Shown piece by piece: positions 61,601-64,000 of a stretch of 64,000 bases of DNA. The translations under genes and the position numbers were made by a program. The notes under the pieces are model-generated. The model was not told where the DNA came from. It worked only from the letters and a program-made list of their open reading frames with translations, and ran no database searches. Source of the stretch: Owenia fusiformis (Eukaryota > Annelida > Polychaeta > Sabellida > Oweniidae); contig CAIIXF020000009.1 of assembly GCA_903813345.2 (NCBI GenBank), positions 5,452,030-5,516,029 of the forward strand. Reading direction: 5' to 3'. Each line of letters opens with the position of its first letter. The stretch's first letter is position 1.

Positions 61601-63865
61601 CTCTTTAGCGCGTCTCTCTATAAATAAACATCAATTAATGATTTAGGTTAGCAGTGTTACTTTTGGCAATTCAATTTGGGTCTTCCTTCAGAGGTACCAG
61701 TATGAAATCTGAGAGGGGTTTAAATAAAAGGGGATATAATCATATTTTAACCTGACGATACATTAATGTCACGATGTGGTTTCTATTTGGATACGATGAT
61801 AAGCCAAAGTAATGTCTATTTACATTAGAAGTAGATACGACGATTGGTCAATGTGATGTCTATTTACTATGACGATAAGCCGATGTGATGTATATTTACA
61901 ATAACAATAAGCCACTATAATGTCTATTCACTATGATGATAAGCCAATGTACGATGATAAGCCAATATAATGTTTGTTTAGATACGATGATAAGCCAATG
62001 TAATTGTATTCATTATGATAATTAGCCAATGTGATGTCTATTTCGATACGATGATAATTCAATGTGATGTCTATTTAGATACGATGATAAGCCAATATAA
62101 TGTTTATTTAGATACGATGATAAGCCAATGTAATGTATATTTACTATGATGATTAGCCAGTGTGATGTCTATTTAGATACGATGATAAGTCAATGTAATA
62201 TGTATCTAGATACGATGATAAGTCAATGTAATCAATGTAATGTCTATTACGACACGATGATTAGTCAATGTAAAGTCTATTTAGATATGATGATAAACCA
62301 TTGGTGTAACGATGATTAGCCAATGTAATAAAAACGTGTGTAATATCTATTCATATGTTATTTTGTCTCATGTATCTCAATTAGCTTAAGTTTAGATCGT
62401 GATTAGACACTGTATCCAATTACTTTAATTGCCCACTAAAGATGACCCTAAAACGATTGATTTGATGAATGAAATTTGTTGTGAATATGTTATGGTTTTC
62501 AGATGCATTTAATAGGTGCTGTCCTCTGAATACCTTCACCCCGGACTTTCACCTTAGTTGAGTTATGCATTATATCTAGCAAGGACTATTGTTCAGAGGT
62601 GAACACCTATTGCCCAAGTAATTTAAAGGACAATTTGATATAGTTAACTATTAAGAAATATGCTAACACCGTTTTATGAGTGAACGTACACACGTTTAGT
62701 CGTGGAATCCATTTGAGCTAGAATGAGCACATCAGACTATTATCTTTAATGGCAAACTACTTTTATTTTAGTTCTCAGTTTGGTTCATTGACAATTCTAA
62801 GTTTCATTTTTTCGTTTGACATCCCTACTGAGTAACTGCGATTTAAAGAGTGTATTGTACATTATACAGGTGGTATAATATATTCAAAGGTGAAGTTTAT
62901 ATCCTGTGTATGAGGGCACGTGGGTGTAAGGTATGCAGTTCATTGCCATTGACATTATCCAAAACAATAAAGGTATCTTTTGTGTGAGATTAGCCTTGAA
63001 AAAAATCAATAAAAATGTGTCAACTAACCTCTTTTAGAAGCCTTCTCTTCTTCATCCTTTTCATCTTCGCTCGAATGACTCTGCCTATTTATTGTCGCGG
63101 CTTTCTTTTTGAGGTTGTGCTTCTCCTTCCGTGTACCTCTTACATCATTAGGCTTTAAAACATTATATTGCTTTTTATGAGATTATAACTTCTGTTTCAT
63201 TGTTGAATGTTGTGTTCATTGATTGATTGATTGAGTGTTTGATCAATTTGTTGTCTCAAGGTCGATTGCACTGTCAGATCAGGACACAGATTTCACAGTC
63301 TTCGCAACATTTAAATGCCATTGAATTGTTGTATCAATCAATTCTAAGTCACATCTCCGACATCATGTTGGAAATAATGTCAATGTCATAACAACGATTG
63401 TTTCTTAAGAAAATGGTAATCAAATACTGCAATAATAATTATCAGGCAGTTATCATCAATAATAGACAAATGTGCAAATTTAGATATGCTTAAACAATGA
63501 AATGAAACAATAAACAAAAAGCATGTGACGTTTAGAAAACAAAAATTCTTAAAGATTAAATGTTAGAGTCTATGATTTCCCTGTAATAGTGTATACGATT
63601 TCTGTTTTAAAAAATAATGGGCAGAATATATTGATAAAATCGACCGTAAAGAAGGCGGGGCATTTTGAAAATGGTGCTTGCTATCTCCGATTACCCCTTT
63701 AACTACCAATGTATTAATTTGATTTAATTAAATCGAGCAATTCGAATTCCCCGGATGCGAACTGAAATGATGTTTGTATATGCAACAATGTCTTACCTTG
63801 GCCGACGTTGTCACAATTAGCGCCACTAGAAGTACAATTCCCAATCCTAAGACAACTTGCTGCAT
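50995..63865 (-). CDS. Secreted astacin-family zinc metalloprotease with MAM domain (11 exons)
   Basis: Exons, 5' to 3' on the minus strand: 63865-63797, 63152-63029, 61617-61574, 56750-56657, 56056-55894, 55632-55586, 55187-55059, 54351-54076, 53314-53165, 52775-52459, 51231-50995. All borders are AG/GT, phases agree, and the product is 549 residues. Residues 1-22 are a signal peptide ([20 protein letters not shown]). Then comes a short, highly charged pro-segment with a furin-type site RERR (64-67). The astacin domain (about 85-300) has [11 protein letters not shown], the zinc site [19 protein letters not shown] (from 193) and the Met-turn SIMHY (247-251). A MAM domain follows (about 319-502, [16 protein letters not shown], then [10 protein letters not shown] and ILDEVII). 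A Cys-rich tail ends the protein. The plan recalls meprin and cnidarian astacin-MAM proteins. Likely extracellular matrix or peptide processing; the substrate is unknown. Extra cysteines (246, 275) are unusual. Confidence 0.93.
53496..54011. mobile_element. 516-bp foldback element in protease intron 8
   Basis: Arms of about 245 bp are inverted copies, starting CACACCGGAA and CCTGACAACGGTAAAGTCAG, with a spacer of about 20 bp near 53748-53768. It sits between exons 8 and 9. No clear target-site duplication and no coding content. Confidence 0.8.
55245..55415. repeat. ATATCCC palindrome in protease intron
   Basis: GATATTGGGATTATCCCGAG is followed by an imperfect inverse ending GATATTCCCTATATC. 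An internal hairpin (AATATTTCCC/GGGAAATATT) is also present. It resembles the palindrome at 24363-24470. Confidence 0.5.
56774..57765 (+). mobile_element. 1-kb mariner-derived foldback element
   Basis: The ends are TACAGGGTGGTCCAAAAAAT and its inverse (ATTTTTTGAACCACCCTATA, one base off). About 300 bp at each end are inverted copies of each other. The middle and right part (+ strand, about 57290-57600) retain transposase pieces: [17 protein letters not shown] with a following proline-rich stretch like SPDLNP, and [13 protein letters not shown] then [14 protein letters not shown]. These are typical of the second catalytic region and C-terminus of Tc1/mariner transposases. Frame breaks and missing N-terminal coding make it dead. 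Confidence 0.8.
57766..59973. other. Protease intron 3, middle part
   Basis: About 2.2 kb of AT-rich intron between two mariner-derived elements. No exon, gene or repeat could be supported. Confidence 0.45.
59976..60965 (+). mobile_element. 1-kb mariner-derived foldback element with TA duplication
   Basis: CAGGGTGACCGGAAAAAAGG at the left is mirrored at the right (CCTTTTTTCCGGTCACCCTG), with TA on both sides (59974-59975, 60966-60967). Inverted arms reach about 350 bp. The + strand 60606-60720 reads [20 protein letters not shown] then [17 protein letters not shown], the conserved C-terminal transposase block (PDLTPxDFFLWG-LK). Only this fragment remains, also present inverted in the left arm. 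Confidence 0.85.
61760..62335. repeat. Degenerate minisatellite in protease intron 2
   Basis: About a dozen units of roughly 40 bp with GATACGATGATAAGCCAATG followed by TAATGT(C/A)TATTTA(G/C). Copies vary in length and end near 62335. Confidence 0.75.
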
Positions 63866-63934
63866 GTCTTTCGCTGTCTCAGTCTAACGTATTGAACAGT
63901 GTTAATGGTCCCATTGGCAGATGTAAACCTGTTT

Positions 63935-63942
63935 TATTTATA
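63935..63942 (-). promoter_or_regulatory. TATA box of the astacin-MAM gene
   Basis: TATAAATA on the minus strand, 70 bases before the ATG at 63865. This predicts a short 5' UTR of about 40-45 bases with no leader intron. Confidence 0.6.
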
Positions 63943-64000
63943 CCGTAGCGATAATCCTTCATCTTAGAAAAGGGCTTTTCAAACGTGGGACTATTTTTAA

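Noticed and set aside
1-64000. tRNA, rRNA or other structural RNA genes
   Set aside because: None was recognised by eye on either strand; a covariance-model scan would be needed to exclude small RNA genes.

Overview
This is AT-rich animal nuclear DNA: genes are split by GT/AG introns, intergenic and intronic space is full of eukaryotic repeats, and there are no operons. The protein families (RRN3, ENaC/ASIC-type channel, carbohydrate sulfotransferases, Ly6/uPAR protein, astacin-MAM protease) and the style of repeats suggest a marine invertebrate, perhaps a lophotrochozoan. The phylum cannot be fixed from the sequence alone.

Region 1 (1-23.3 kb, + strand) is the C-terminal half of RRN3/TIF-IA, the RNA polymerase I initiation factor. 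Eight coding exons join in frame from 259 to 22287. Two introns of about 8 kb each hold genes on the opposite strand. Intron 4 (4211-12608) holds a one-exon DEG/ENaC channel gene and a 3-kb element with 252-bp terminal inverted repeats. Intron 6 (13381-21551) holds two tandem carbohydrate sulfotransferase genes, a decayed third sulfotransferase fragment and a mariner relic. The RRN3 3' UTR carries a palindromic minisatellite.

Region 2 (23.3-36 kb) is repeat-rich, with one three-exon gene (26960-32352, +) for a small secreted, probably GPI-anchored Ly6/uPAR-type protein. A perfect-looking 1-kb foldback element lies in its second half.

Region 3 (36-46.5 kb) is a Ty3/gypsy-like LTR retrotransposon with very large LTRs (3368 and 3551 bp), each containing about 19-21 copies of a 91-bp satellite. 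It has a tRNA-Leu-type primer site, gag and protease, but no reverse transcriptase or integrase. A 370-bp piece of a second copy abuts its left side.

Region 4 (46.5-64 kb, - strand) starts with a terminal-inverted-repeat element, then a nearly perfect 2726-bp tandem duplication, then an 11-exon secreted astacin metalloprotease with a MAM domain (50995-63865), read from a signal-peptide exon at the right edge. The duplication copies the 3' end of the protease gene. The protease introns hold two mariner-derived foldback elements, another foldback element and a minisatellite.

The genes do not form one pathway. The notable themes are antisense genes nested in RRN3, repeated use of satellites inside transcribed regions, and several transposon families that end as foldback structures.
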